This document shows, one piece after another, positions 16,770 through 25,814 of a DNA stretch of 64,000 bases. Source of the DNA: Ruminococcaceae bacterium R-25 (GTDB lineage Bacteria; Bacillota; Clostridia; Saccharofermentanales; Saccharofermentanaceae); assembly GCA_003149065.1 (NCBI GenBank), contig QGFZ01000002.1, positions 372,001 through 436,000 on the forward strand, written 5' to 3'. The notes beneath the pieces were generated by a model. The model made no database searches. It saw nothing but the letters and a program-made list of their open reading frames with translations, and was not told the origin of the DNA. The position numbers were made by a program, and so were the translations under genes. Position 1 is the stretch's first letter; every line of letters starts with the position of its first letter.

Positions 16770-17378
16770 ATGAATCAGATCAAAATGAAAGTTTTAATTG
16801 TTTATTGTCATCCGAGTAAAAACAGTTTCACATACGAAGTGAAAGAGACTTTTATCAAAGGACTGGAGAGTGCAGGGCATACATATGTAATTTCTGATCT
16901 GTATGCAGATGGCTTCAATCCCGTGATGTCGGAAAACGAGTATATAAGAGAAGGGTTTTACAATATGGACAGTCCTGTAGCGGAAGACGTTCTTCTTGAG
17001 CAGAAAAAGATAAATGAAGCAGATGCGATAGCTTTTATTTACCCTGATTTCTGGACTTCGTCTCCTGCTATGTTAGAGGGATGGTTTCAACGTGTATGGA
17101 CTTACGGATTTGCATATGGAGATGATCCATCTATGAAGTGTCTTAAAAAAGCATTGTTTTTGATTACCATGGGCGGTTCATTAAAAGATGAGATAAGAAG
17201 AGATCAGTTAGAAGCAATGAAGACGGTTATGGTTGGTGACCGGATCAGAAATAGAGCAACAACATGCGAAGTATATGCTTTTGATGAGATGACCAGAGGT
17301 CATGGTAATGAAGCTAACAGGGATGAAAACGTTGGTAAGCATCTAAGAAAAGTATTTGAAATTGCAGAAAAAATATGA
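16770..17378 (+). CDS. Flavodoxin-fold NAD(P)H oxidoreductase
   Basis: A 202-residue protein of the NQO1/MdaB/KefF-like family. KVLIVYCHPSKNSFTYEVKE (about 7-26) is the first strand and FMN phosphate loop, DLYADGFNPVMS follows, and FIYPDFWTSSPAMLEGWFQ (about 90-108) is the signature flavin and dimer-contact segment. The family reduces quinones and related compounds with two-electron transfer. A second ATG at 16785 (MKVLIVY) is equally possible since neither has a strong binding site. It is one of the single-gene units of the accessory stretch. Confidence 0.88.
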   Translation: MNQIKMKVLIVYCHPSKNSFTYEVKETFIKGLESAGHTYVISDLYADGFNPVMSENEYIREGFYNMDSPVAEDVLLEQKKINEADAIAFIYPDFWTSSPAMLEGWFQRVWTYGFAYGDDPSMKCLKKALFLITMGGSLKDEIRRDQLEAMKTVMVGDRIRNRATTCEVYAFDEMTRGHGNEANRDENVGKHLRKVFEIAEKI

Positions 17379-17417
17379 AAGGGAAAAAGACTTCTGTAAA
17401 GAGGATGAGGATAATAA

Positions 17418-17840
17418 ATGATAAGATACGATGATTATATTTCTCCTGAAGAATACTTGGAATTACGTAAGTTGGTCGGATGGAGGCTTTTCCCGCTCGA
17501 TGAAGCAAAAAAATGTGTAGAGAACGCTTATATGGTTCTTTGTGTCAGAGATGATGACAGAGCAATAGGTGTTGTAAGACTGTCTTGGGATGGCGGATAT
17601 GTAGCTTTCCTGTCAGACGTAATCGTTATTCCTGAGTATCAGGGACAAGGAATAGGTAAAAAACTGGTTGAGGCCGTCATCAAAAGGATAAAGGACGATA
17701 TGAAGCCGGGTTATATAGTGAATCTAAATCTTAATTCTGCAAAAGGGAAAGAACCCTTCTATGCAAAACTCGGATTTGTGGAACGCCCGAATGAAGATGC
17801 AGGTGCCGGAATGAATCAGTGGCTGGCATTGGAAGAATAA
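17418..17840 (+). CDS. GNAT-family N-acetyltransferase
   Basis: A 140-residue GNAT protein. It has a short N-terminal part (ISPEEYLELRKLVGW), the strand GVVRLSWDGGYVAFLSDVIV, the acetyl-CoA loop PEYQGQGIGKKLVE near residue 75, and the C-terminal KGKEPFYAKLGF. From memory this arrangement is close to small GNATs annotated as aminoglycoside- or polyamine-like acetyltransferases, but the substrate is not inferable. GAGGATGAGG precedes the start. The stop is followed directly by AATCAGCAGTAAAATCAG, a motif copy. Confidence 0.88.
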   Translation: MIRYDDYISPEEYLELRKLVGWRLFPLDEAKKCVENAYMVLCVRDDDRAIGVVRLSWDGGYVAFLSDVIVIPEYQGQGIGKKLVEAVIKRIKDDMKPGYIVNLNLNSAKGKEPFYAKLGFVERPNEDAGAGMNQWLALEE

Positions 17841-17903
17841 ATCAGCAGTAAAATCAGATAGTTAATTACTAAGAAACGATATATATACTGGAGGGTATGC
17901 TTA

Positions 17904-18263
17904 TTGAAATCTAAACGTGAGCCTAAAATGAGCTTCTGGATGACTCTGTATGGGAAGAATATTGATTTATCCGGAATCGAGGAATTGCTCCATATACAAC
18001 TCGATAATAACAGCATCCGTGTACCGGATAATTTGCCAGAGAATCCGGATGGACCTGTATTCTACGAAGAAATAGAATGGCTTTTGGATCTGGCAGAAGA
18101 AAATGAGAATGAACTTATCAGATTGGGAGTTGATTTCTCAGATTCGCAGATCTGGATGATCTACTATTACGATAAACAATGCAACATGGAGTTTGATCCT
18201 GATCTGATGGAGCGCATGGGAAAACTGGGGTTGAAACTTTGTGTTTCCTGTCAGGAGATTTAA
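17904..18263 (+). CDS. DUF4279 family protein
   Basis: A 119-residue protein matching DUF4279 as I recall it: an N-terminal MSFWMTLYGKNIDLSGIEEL stretch, then EWLLDLAEENENELIRLGVD, and the C-terminal YYYDKQCNMEFDPDLMERMG with LKLCVSCQEI. The function is unknown; family members often sit near toxins or in accessory gene clusters and may be immunity proteins. The start is TTG at 17904, nine bases after GGAGG; a later ATG at 17928 is possible. Confidence 0.7.
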   Translation: MKSKREPKMSFWMTLYGKNIDLSGIEELLHIQLDNNSIRVPDNLPENPDGPVFYEEIEWLLDLAEENENELIRLGVDFSDSQIWMIYYYDKQCNMEFDPDLMERMGKLGLKLCVSCQEI

Positions 18264-18360
18264 TCTTGAAGAGAATGGTATAAGCATCGAAGTAATTAGA
18301 TAGTGTTTTACACAGGTTTGTTGACGATGACAATTTGGATTTTGTCGAGGATGGTATTCT

Positions 18361-18699
18361 ATGAGTGTTGCTGTTAAAGGAAGACGTCAAATAATTGTAG
18401 GGGATCAAAAGTATATTTGGTATGTTGCGCTAGATGATGATTCTCCTTACCATTTTTTGAATATAGTATCTGACGATAAATGTTTAATTCTATCTTGCCC
18501 ACTTAAGACCGAAACGGAATATGTAATTAGCAAGGGGAGAGTGTTCCAAACAAAAGCAACAAACGGAGTTTGGAACAGATATCTTTTGCCGTTTAAAACA
18601 CCTGATGTTATCACGCCTGCATTTGTTGAAAGATTAATCGTTTGGGCAACTCAGATTACAGATGCAGTTCCGATATATGATATAGGGCTTCCTGTATAG
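18361..18699 (+). CDS. Hypothetical protein
   Basis: A 112-residue soluble protein, MSVAVKGRRQIIVGDQ..., with strand-rich character (KYIWYVALDDD, KCLILSCPLKTE) and a helical C-terminus (FVERLIVWATQITDAV). GAGGA lies nine bases before the ATG. The family is not recognised; similar short proteins occur next to DUF4279 or immunity-like genes. The next gene starts 11 bases after its stop, so the two may be transcribed together. Confidence 0.6.
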   Translation: MSVAVKGRRQIIVGDQKYIWYVALDDDSPYHFLNIVSDDKCLILSCPLKTETEYVISKGRVFQTKATNGVWNRYLLPFKTPDVITPAFVERLIVWATQITDAVPIYDIGLPV

Positions 18700-18709
18700 A
18701 TAAAATAAA

Positions 18710-19303
18710 ATGAAAAAGTATAGTGCTTGGTTTCTGATAATTCAAATGGGGACAATTTGGTTTATAAGCTGCATCATCAGCATTGCCATTTATGCTGCCA
18801 TCGGCGTCCGTAATGCAATTACGTCAGGACTGATTTTGTCGATTCCCGTTATGATTACGCTTGGGTTTATTTATGTATGTTTGGTAAATTTCATTACTAA
18901 TCCCATGGCCAAAAAGACACTGGAGAGAGGATCGAAGGAACACAATTTTAAAAGACCAGTTACACTGACTAATCATGATTCTTTTACGCTTGGATCGATT
19001 ATAAGAATAGACGAGGAAACAGATAAGGTTGCCTATGTTTCCTTCCAGAATCCTTTTACGTTTCAACTGGTGCAGGCAAAGGATATTACGAACGTTAAAT
19101 CGGGTTATTTGGCAGGCCCTTTCGGAACGACAAGATATGTGTACTTTGATTTTTTTTACGACAACAAACGGGTGAGAATTCCTACCTTTACGTCGAGACG
19201 AATGGAAATGGTGACGTCAAGCTGGGTGACCACCGGTATTTCCAAGGCAGACGCATTTCGCGATGCGTTATTACGAGCACAGAAAGTGGATTCAAGTTTG
19301 TAG
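18710..19303 (+). CDS. Two-TM membrane protein, unknown
   Basis: A 197-residue protein with two N-terminal membrane segments (about 7-30 and 38-65) and a soluble, strand-rich C-terminal domain (TLGSIIRIDEETDKVAYVSF, then FTFQLVQAKDITNV). The C-terminal part resembles a small PH-like or bacterial membrane-attached barrel, which is a guess. No family name can be given. It follows the 112-residue gene closely. The 285 bases after it hold no recognisable gene. Confidence 0.6.
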   Translation: MKKYSAWFLIIQMGTIWFISCIISIAIYAAIGVRNAITSGLILSIPVMITLGFIYVCLVNFITNPMAKKTLERGSKEHNFKRPVTLTNHDSFTLGSIIRIDEETDKVAYVSFQNPFTFQLVQAKDITNVKSGYLAGPFGTTRYVYFDFFYDNKRVRIPTFTSRRMEMVTSSWVTTGISKADAFRDALLRAQKVDSSL

Positions 19304-19588
19304 AGCTATTGATAGAGTGATAAATCCTGAATTTATTGGCTTGCGGATTTCGCAAAATTGGCTGAAATAGAACAACCTCTTCAGTGATTCGGCGCCTCAG
19401 CGTATAAAGTTTAAGGTTATGTTAAGGAAAGCATAATCTTCCCGAAAGTCGCACTGATTATAATCGTTATTGTAAATGCATATTATGGGGAAATTGATTA
19501 TGTATAAGGTTTGTAAGAAAGATTTAAAGATAATTATTTGGAAGTAATAGATTATTCAAAGAATAAATAATTACTCGAAGGGATAGGA

Positions 19589-21070
19589 ATGCTTACAATG
19601 AATAGACTTAAAAAGGCTGGCGCAGTATTTGTTATTTTATTAATAAATCTTATGGTGTCTGGCATAATTGCGCTGAATGTATTTGTGATATGGAAGGATT
19701 TTCCACAGTGGATTATGATACTCGCCGCAATGTTGGATATAGCTGTTGTACTTCTTATAGCCAAGAAGGTATTTGCCGGGAAAGTAGCAAAGACAATTGC
19801 AGTATCTATCACGAGTGTTTTTGCGGTTTTGTGCGTGCTTTTTGCATATGCCTGCCCATATTGGAATAGTGATGGCTACAAGTTGTCTGAGGGACCGGTT
19901 CTTTATTATGAGAATTCAGACCTCACAAAGAAAGAGGCACTGGCTGATCTTGAAGAGGTTATGGACTACCTTAGAAAGTATCATATATCTTTCGTGGATG
20001 GACTGACACCTGAGGTTCAGGCAAAGTATGATGAAGTTAAGGCTGATTTTGAGTCAAAGGATACGGTTACGAGAATAGAATTTACACGTGGTGTAAAAAG
20101 TATCTTGCATGAGATAAACGATGCTCATACACGTTTTAATACGTGGAACTCTATGTATCTATCGGATGGTCCTGAGATGAAGAGCAAAGGTTATAGCATT
20201 TATTCCGTAAACGGAATTACAGAGGATGGGATGAAGGAACTCATAGAGCCTTACTCTTCCTATGAAACACCGCGTCATATTTTTGTAGATATGGAAGATT
20301 TGTTTTATCTGGATCTATGTGGGGTTGAGGCGCCTTATGAGGTTGTGTGGAAGACCGAAGATGGAGACGAGGAATCCCGAACATATAACCGCGAGGATTT
20401 CATAACTTGTGATGAATACTATGTTCTTGAGGATAAGTACCTGCAATCAGATAATAATGATTATGTTTATTATGAGATAGACGAAGAAAAGAGTCTGGCC
20501 ATACTTACGCTAAAGCGTTGCAGGACAAGTGAGCATTACAGGGAAGTCCTTCGTGAAATGTTTACGGAGATTAAAGAGAAAAACATTGAGAATCTTGCAA
20601 TTGATCTAAGAGGAAATGGTGGCGGTGACACATATGTCGCAAATGAAATGTTTAAATACCTTCCGATAGACACATACTATCAGGTAGACGACTTTAGAAA
20701 AATAAGGTGGAACTATCTGACATTTGATTTTGATCAAGGTGGTAAAACTAAGAATAAGAGAAATACAGAGCTTGAGTTTGATGGAAAAGTATATGTGCTT
20801 ACAGATAAAGGGACATTTTCAGCAGCCATGGTTTTTACTGAAATGATAGTAGACAATGGTTTGGGAAAGGTAATAGGAGAGTCGCCTGCGGAGCCCTGCA
20901 ACTCCTGCGGCGAGATTACGCAGTTCTATTTCGAGGATATCGGAATGTGGCTTTCGGTGTCAACAGATTACAGCAACCGAATAGATCCGTCTAAGGGTGA
21001 CTATATCGAACCTGACTATCCATGCTCAGGGGAAGAAGCAATCGATACGTTATATGATATTGTCAGATAA
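19589..21070 (+). CDS. Membrane-anchored S41-family serine peptidase
   Basis: A 493-residue protein. Three N-terminal membrane segments (about 11-33, 42-58, 69-87) are followed by an extracellular S41 domain: DAHTRFNTWN near 178 (the conserved DxHT/S), DLRGNGGGD near 339 (the GGG loop), and TDKGTFSAAMVF near 405 with S411 as nucleophile, plus ESPAEPCNSCGE near 430. It is a tricorn/CtpA relative without an obvious PDZ domain. GGATAGGA precedes ATG 19589; ATG 19598 is an alternative. The substrate is unknown. It lies in the AT-rich accessory region. Confidence 0.87.
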   Translation: MLTMNRLKKAGAVFVILLINLMVSGIIALNVFVIWKDFPQWIMILAAMLDIAVVLLIAKKVFAGKVAKTIAVSITSVFAVLCVLFAYACPYWNSDGYKLSEGPVLYYENSDLTKKEALADLEEVMDYLRKYHISFVDGLTPEVQAKYDEVKADFESKDTVTRIEFTRGVKSILHEINDAHTRFNTWNSMYLSDGPEMKSKGYSIYSVNGITEDGMKELIEPYSSYETPRHIFVDMEDLFYLDLCGVEAPYEVVWKTEDGDEESRTYNREDFITCDEYYVLEDKYLQSDNNDYVYYEIDEEKSLAILTLKRCRTSEHYREVLREMFTEIKEKNIENLAIDLRGNGGGDTYVANEMFKYLPIDTYYQVDDFRKIRWNYLTFDFDQGGKTKNKRNTELEFDGKVYVLTDKGTFSAAMVFTEMIVDNGLGKVIGESPAEPCNSCGEITQFYFEDIGMWLSVSTDYSNRIDPSKGDYIEPDYPCSGEEAIDTLYDIVR

Positions 21071-21087
21071 AAACGAGATTATGAGGA

Positions 21088-21267
21088 ATGAAAGATTTTA
21101 TTGAAGCACACAAGTTTAGTAATAACCACATGGAGCAGCTTAAGAAAGATAAAGTGTGTGGTTGTTTTAATTGTCTGAGGATCTATGCTCCTTCTGAAAT
21201 TGAAGAATGGTTAGTATCTGAAGATGAGAATATCTGCATAACAGATTGGTCTGGTATGATAATATGA
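21088..21267 (+). CDS. Truncated zinc-finger-like cytoplasmic protein
   Basis: A 59-residue frame, MKDFIEAHKFSNNHMEQLKK then DKVCGCFNCLRIYAPSEIEE. From memory this matches a small clostridial cytoplasmic protein family in which the CGCF.C motif is followed by a CPYCGIDS-type second knuckle. Here the sequence departs at ICITDWSGMII and stops, so the second cysteine pair is absent and relatives are about 30-40 residues longer. It may be a broken gene or a shortened but expressed one. It starts 17 bases after the S41 peptidase stop. Confidence 0.55.
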   Translation: MKDFIEAHKFSNNHMEQLKKDKVCGCFNCLRIYAPSEIEEWLVSEDENICITDWSGMII

Positions 21268-21310
21268 TCCATAATGAATAATATTCCAGTATTTGTGGAA
21301 GCGGGTTAAT

Positions 21311-22522
21311 ATGCTATTTGTGACAGCAGGCAGGAGAGTACGCATCGCGATAAAGGCGGTAAGTATTGTTGTAGCTGTATCTTTGTTGATAGGTCTTACT
21401 TCATGTAAGCCAAATCTGGATTCCAGGGTAAGTGTTGAGAAAGAACTTTCCGGACTTAAAAATGCAGAACAGAATATCTATGTTTCCGGGAATAAGGAAT
21501 ATCAGAATATAGCGGATTATCTGCTTTATGTTGCGACTGAATCTGGTTTTAAGGGTTCCATGATCGTAGCAACTGATGAAGAGATCATCTTTGCAGCAGG
21601 AACAGGTCTTCCTGATGTTGACGGAAACGAAGTAACTCCATATACGACATATGAGATCGGATCCAACACCAAATCTTTTGTCGGTGTTTGCATTATGAGT
21701 CTTATTGAAAGCAAAAAGCTCTCAATGGATAAGACTATAGGAGAGTTGTTCCCCGAATACAGTTCCTTCCCTGTTTACCAAAAGATTTCAGGGATAACAG
21801 TATCTGATCTTTTGCATATGCGTTCTGGGCTTGTTGATTATGTAAATAACCCGATCGATTTTATTGGAGCTGAGAAATTATATGAGATCTGCGGGCCCGA
21901 TTCGAAGAGCAATATGAGTTATCCGGAAGCTTATAGACTGATCGAGGCTTCATTTGATGACGGACTGTTCCTGGAACGTCTTTTCACTGTCGAACCGCTG
22001 AGTGAGCCGGATGTTGAATTTGTATACAACAATACGAATTATCATCTTCTCGCACTGATCATCGAAAAAGTCAGCGGAATGACATTCGAAGAGTACATAA
22101 GTAAGAACATTTTCGAGCCATGCAAAATGACAACTTCAGCTGTCGGCGGCGTTGGGGTCATGGCATCTTATGAACACTCGGAAGAACTGGATTATCTGTC
22201 TGATCCGGAATTCCAGATGGGAGCAGGGGGAATCTGCTCCAATGCGGTCGATATGCTGAAATTTGACAGGGCGCTCTTCGGAGGCTATCTCCTTAATGAG
22301 AAGTCAATGTATGAACTCCTCACGCCGTTTGACGGATATGCCTGCGGATGGCAGATCAGTGACGGTCTTGTTTACCATAACGGAGACGTCCCCAGGTTTT
22401 CTACAAGCAATTATATGATCGAACGGGACGGTAAACGGTACTATATCATCCTTATGTCCAATCTGAAGGGGGATTACCGTTCAGTTATACCAAAGAATAT
22501 CAGTATGATTCTTGATAGATAA
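21311..22522 (+). CDS. Serine hydrolase, class C beta-lactamase family, lipoprotein
   Basis: A 403-residue protein with a lipoprotein signal (lipobox IGLTSC, C32) and the beta-lactamase/penicillin-binding-protein-like fold. The active-site SxxK is S118-N-T-K121 in EIGSNTKSF, the YxN motif is Y239-N-N241, and the third motif is H356-N-G358. These are the marks of the AmpC/DD-peptidase/esterase superfamily. True beta-lactamase activity cannot be assumed; many members are peptidases or esterases. I chose ATG 21311; a TTG at 21293 would add six residues. A copy of the recurrent motif follows its stop (22514-22531). Confidence 0.87.
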   Translation: MLFVTAGRRVRIAIKAVSIVVAVSLLIGLTSCKPNLDSRVSVEKELSGLKNAEQNIYVSGNKEYQNIADYLLYVATESGFKGSMIVATDEEIIFAAGTGLPDVDGNEVTPYTTYEIGSNTKSFVGVCIMSLIESKKLSMDKTIGELFPEYSSFPVYQKISGITVSDLLHMRSGLVDYVNNPIDFIGAEKLYEICGPDSKSNMSYPEAYRLIEASFDDGLFLERLFTVEPLSEPDVEFVYNNTNYHLLALIIEKVSGMTFEEYISKNIFEPCKMTTSAVGGVGVMASYEHSEELDYLSDPEFQMGAGGICSNAVDMLKFDRALFGGYLLNEKSMYELLTPFDGYACGWQISDGLVYHNGDVPRFSTSNYMIERDGKRYYIILMSNLKGDYRSVIPKNISMILDR

Positions 22523-22712
22523 TCAGATCAGCGGATAATAAGATCAACATGATAGCGGGATAAGAATTAATGGATAAGCCACTTTATTCGGATGATATAA
22601 TGATTTACGAAGGGGTAACCCTTAGATAGGATAATTAACAGTAATAACGTCTAAAATGATTCTTGTCATTTATTAATTTTTCTACATCATTGCTGACGGG
22701 GGACAGCGCATA

Positions 22713-23315
22713 ATGAGCAACTGGTATACTGCGGATACTCATTTCGGCTCGGATTCAAAAGAGGTCCTGGTTCGTGATAACCGGCCGTTCAAGGATATTA
22801 ATGAGTATACAAAAAAGCAGGTAAGGATCTGGAACGAACAGGCATCTTCGGATGACACCATATACGTCATCGGAGATTTTTGTAACTGCTTTCCTAAGCT
22901 TGAAAACGATTTCAGGAGCGGTCTTGCCGTATCAAAGCAGATAAATGCGCACATCATCCTCATTATCGGAAACAATGAGCAGCGTGCCATCGACGTATAT
23001 TTTGACGGTTCTTTTGAAAAGTTCCGCGAATACTGCCTGAATGATCCCTCATGCAAATTCGATGACGTAAAGCAGAATGACTATGTCGATATAAAGGGTG
23101 AGAAGTTCTTCCTGACGCATAAGCCTACTGACCACGCTAAAGACTGTCAGACCCTGTTCGGCCACACGCACAGATACGGCGGGCTATGGAAGCCTTTCGG
23201 ATTTAATGTCGGCGTTGACTTGAACCACTTCAGACTGTTCAGTGATGACGACATAATGTTTATGCTCGGCAAAAAGAAGAAATACTGGGACGAGGACATG
23301 GCGATCAACAGTTAA
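22713..23315 (+). CDS. Calcineurin-like metallophosphoesterase
   Basis: A 200-residue single-domain phosphoesterase. Metal ligands in order are D8 and H10 (YTADTHFG), the GD of VIGDFCN, the GNNEQ that replaces the usual GNHE/D, H of LTHKP, and GHTH. The Asn at the usual catalytic-His position (GNN instead of GNH) is common in this small phage/plasmid-like subgroup. The substrate is unknown. The start follows ACGGGGGACAGCG, a modest binding site. It closes the rightward accessory run. Confidence 0.88.
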   Translation: MSNWYTADTHFGSDSKEVLVRDNRPFKDINEYTKKQVRIWNEQASSDDTIYVIGDFCNCFPKLENDFRSGLAVSKQINAHIILIIGNNEQRAIDVYFDGSFEKFREYCLNDPSCKFDDVKQNDYVDIKGEKFFLTHKPTDHAKDCQTLFGHTHRYGGLWKPFGFNVGVDLNHFRLFSDDDIMFMLGKKKKYWDEDMAINS

Positions 23316-23452
23316 GAATAAAGCCTTGGATTGGATCTGGTAAGATCTTTGCGAGACTATTACCAGTAGTTTTAGATAATCGGATGTAGATTTATTGATT
23401 AGTATAATTAATAGACAGTAAGCAAATGCAATGATCTTGGGATATAAATATC

Positions 23453-23484
23453 AGGCGGTGCCGTTATCTGAAACAGCACCGCCT
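23453..23484. terminator. Rho-independent terminator between convergent genes
   Basis: AGGCGGTGC (23453-23461) pairs with GCACCGCCT (23476-23484) and is followed by TTATTT. It lies between the phosphoesterase and the leftward surface-protein gene and can serve both. Confidence 0.8.
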
Positions 23485-23528
23485 TTATTTGTCCTTGCAG
23501 GACTTATTCTACATCAAATGATCAATCC

Positions 23529-25694
23529 TTAATTGTCTTCCTTAGTGATCTGCCCGGAAACGTGAGGCGCAGGCCTTACTTTTCTGCGGGGAGCTCTTGA
23601 GAGCTTAACAGCAATGAGCATTCCCAAAGCTCCTGCAATGAGGAGCGTGATGCCGATGAAAATCAACGGACTATCGGTCTCGCCGGTCTTCGGCACAGGA
23701 GCAGGAGCCTTGGCAATGTTTATCGCTGCCGTAGCCGTGCCGTCCGCAAACGTGATCTCGATGTTGTGACTGCCTGTTGAAAGCGTATCAAGATAGGCCG
23801 ACTTGATCGTCAGGATAAGGCTTCCGGGGGCCTTCTCACAGTTCTCATCACTGAGGTCAGAACCATCAACTTTTGCGCTTACGAATTTGCTGAATGTCTG
23901 ACTGTCATTGATGCTGCACTTTACGGTAATGACCATGTCCTTTCCGCTTCCGGGTACAAAATTGTCGCCTTCTACCGTAACAGTATATACAGGGTCTTCG
24001 GCGTACGTATAAACATATTTGGTATCACCGGTAATCTCTGTATCCGTGTCAGGAGTCTTATCCCATGCACCCTGCTTATAGCTTGCAGCAGGCTTTGTTC
24101 CACAAGCCGGGATCTGGTCAGGCGCAAGCTTAAAAGAATCTCCTTCATAACCTGAGAAGACGACTTCAATGTCATCACTTCCGCCGTTATCCCATTCGCC
24201 GTTTACAACACTGAAAGTAACCTTAATACTGATCTTATGGAGCACTGTCAGTTCGCCGTTCGAATAAGAAACGTTGTAATTGGCTGTAACGTCCTCGCCT
24301 GTGCCGTTAACTATCGTTGCTGCAGAAGGAACAAGTTTGTCACCGCTTGCCGTGATAGTTACATTGCCGAGCGAGTGGCCTGATGCAGCACCGTTAAGAC
24401 TTGCATAGTCCTTGCTTAATTTTGGATCCTCTGATTCCTTGACCGTCTGGTCATTCGCTTGTACTAAAGCATTTGCTTTTTCGATCTTTACTGTGACACA
24501 GCTCTTTGCTGAGTTGCTGTGATCCTTGTCTCCGGCAGCTCTGTACCAGACATAATAGGATTTAGCATCGTTTCCTTGAGGAATACTCTTGCTCCAGCCT
24601 GTAGCAGGCGCATTTGTCGCATCATCACCTAAAGCATACTGCATCTCGCCATCTGTAGCCTCGCCCGCTGTAACAAGATCCATTGCATTGCCGGTATAAG
24701 TGAGGGTCTTTTCCTTCGGAGCAGTCTTGACGGTAGCTGCAGGAGCATCCTTCCAGGCTGCAACAACGGTGATCACACCGTTTTTTACGTATTGGTTGTT
24801 AATATCACAACCATTACCCGGTAAAACGATCACGTCGACGATGTCGATTCTCCAGAAACTGAAAACCTTGCCGTCGGGAGCTTCAAAGCCGCATTCCGGA
24901 AACTTATAATTTTCGCCATCACTTACTGTTACCGGTTCCATGCTGCCTGTACCGCCATTGGAATCGAATACAAGCTTATATTTCGCGATGGGAAATGCGA
25001 GGGCTTTATAGACACATTGAACTTCCGTTGTTGAAGGCTCTAACTTCGTTACCCTATTAAATCGGTCAGCAGCCATTCCGTCGGTCTCGTTGATGAAATT
25101 TCCGGTAACAGCTTTTGCAGAATCCCTGTGACCCCTTAAAAGTACTGATGTGACATCTTTCCTGATGGTAACTTTAGGTGAATCAATAGCACCGAGACCA
25201 CCATCGACCGTCAATGAGCCGCCCTTGATCTCTACATCTCCGATGCAGGATACTGCAGGACCTGCCCATTCATCAACCATTATTAACTCAAGACTTCCCG
25301 AACCGGTGAAGAACAGATCGGCACTGGGATTATCGATCTTTAACACATGATCCGAAGAGTTCGCATAGCGTGACTGGAGAACACGGCTATCGCCCTTACG
25401 TAAGATCGTCAGATCATCTGCACCGTTATAATAAATGCATGCGTAAGAACTTGCGTTGTAGTTATATCCCTCTCCTGTGTATTTGTAACCGTCAAGCGTC
25501 AGAGTATGAGTCACGTGGTCGTAACTCCATTTATTACCCGATAAGTCGTTGCAATTAGTTGAGGTAACCTGTGCTCCGCCAATCCAGAGAGGATACTTTT
25601 CCTCTTCTGCTGCCGATGCAAGTGCTGCAGGACAAAGTGCTGCCACCAGCATGCATGTCAAAAGTGCTACCAAAAGTTTGATTCTGCTTCTCAT
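23529..25694 (-). CDS. Sortase-anchored surface protein with Ig/InlB/MBG-type repeats
   Basis: A 721-residue secreted protein. Signal peptide 1-28 (KLLVALLTCMLVAAL, cut after ASA); an N-terminal domain starting YPLWIGGAQVTSTN; an InlB-type beta-grasp repeat (LVFDSNGGTGSMEPVTV near 245); a beta-sandwich region; an MBG-like domain (ANDQTVKESEDPKLSKDYA near 410); and a C-terminal sortase signal PVPKTGE, a hydrophobic helix and the basic tail APRRKVRP. VPKTG is an LPxTG variant. I took the ATG at 25694 (MRSRIKLL) because AGGGGGT precedes it; the frame extends 14 codons further. It is probably an adhesin or matrix protein. No sortase gene is in the window. Confidence 0.85.
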   Translation of the reverse strand: MRSRIKLLVALLTCMLVAALCPAALASAAEEEKYPLWIGGAQVTSTNCNDLSGNKWSYDHVTHTLTLDGYKYTGEGYNYNASSYACIYYNGADDLTILRKGDSRVLQSRYANSSDHVLKIDNPSADLFFTGSGSLELIMVDEWAGPAVSCIGDVEIKGGSLTVDGGLGAIDSPKVTIRKDVTSVLLRGHRDSAKAVTGNFINETDGMAADRFNRVTKLEPSTTEVQCVYKALAFPIAKYKLVFDSNGGTGSMEPVTVSDGENYKFPECGFEAPDGKVFSFWRIDIVDVIVLPGNGCDINNQYVKNGVITVVAAWKDAPAATVKTAPKEKTLTYTGNAMDLVTAGEATDGEMQYALGDDATNAPATGWSKSIPQGNDAKSYYVWYRAAGDKDHSNSAKSCVTVKIEKANALVQANDQTVKESEDPKLSKDYASLNGAASGHSLGNVTITASGDKLVPSAATIVNGTGEDVTANYNVSYSNGELTVLHKISIKVTFSVVNGEWDNGGSDDIEVVFSGYEGDSFKLAPDQIPACGTKPAASYKQGAWDKTPDTDTEITGDTKYVYTYAEDPVYTVTVEGDNFVPGSGKDMVITVKCSINDSQTFSKFVSAKVDGSDLSDENCEKAPGSLILTIKSAYLDTLSTGSHNIEITFADGTATAAINIAKAPAPVPKTGETDSPLIFIGITLLIAGALGMLIAVKLSRAPRRKVRPAPHVSGQITKEDN

Positions 25695-25814
25695 AAATAT
25701 GACCCCCTTCGTCATGCGGCACTCCGAGACCCCCAACCATCATGACCGCGGCTTATGCTAATAATTTTAAAGGGAATATGTTTTTATCTCAACACCTTTT
25801 TTCATTTGTTATAA

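Larger units (their letters stand above)
7639..23422 (+). repeat. Recurrent short post-stop motif (at least 12 copies)
   Basis: A loose 16-25 base motif of the form GATAA...CAG(TAA) recurs just after stop codons or between genes: 7639-7658, 8253-8275, 11596-11614, 12251-12278, 12508-12523, 13435-13450, 13807-13823, 16686-16707, 17836-17857, 22514-22531, 22622-22646, 23401-23422. Examples are TTAGATAAGATAAACAG, TATAGATAAACAACAG and TATAGATAATAGACAG. I did not notice it in the core gene regions. The span given covers the range in which the copies occur, not a continuous element. Its role is unknown. Confidence 0.45.

Noticed and set aside
21311-22522. Antibiotic-resistance beta-lactamase
   Set aside because: The SxxK, YxN and HxG motifs fit the broad class C fold, but many members are peptidases or esterases and nothing here supports drug hydrolysis.
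11631-23315. Integron gene-cassette array
   Set aside because: The gene content and common orientation fit, but there is no IntI-type integrase and no attC-like paired core sites. Several gaps are only 10-40 bases, too short for attC, and some genes look co-transcribed.
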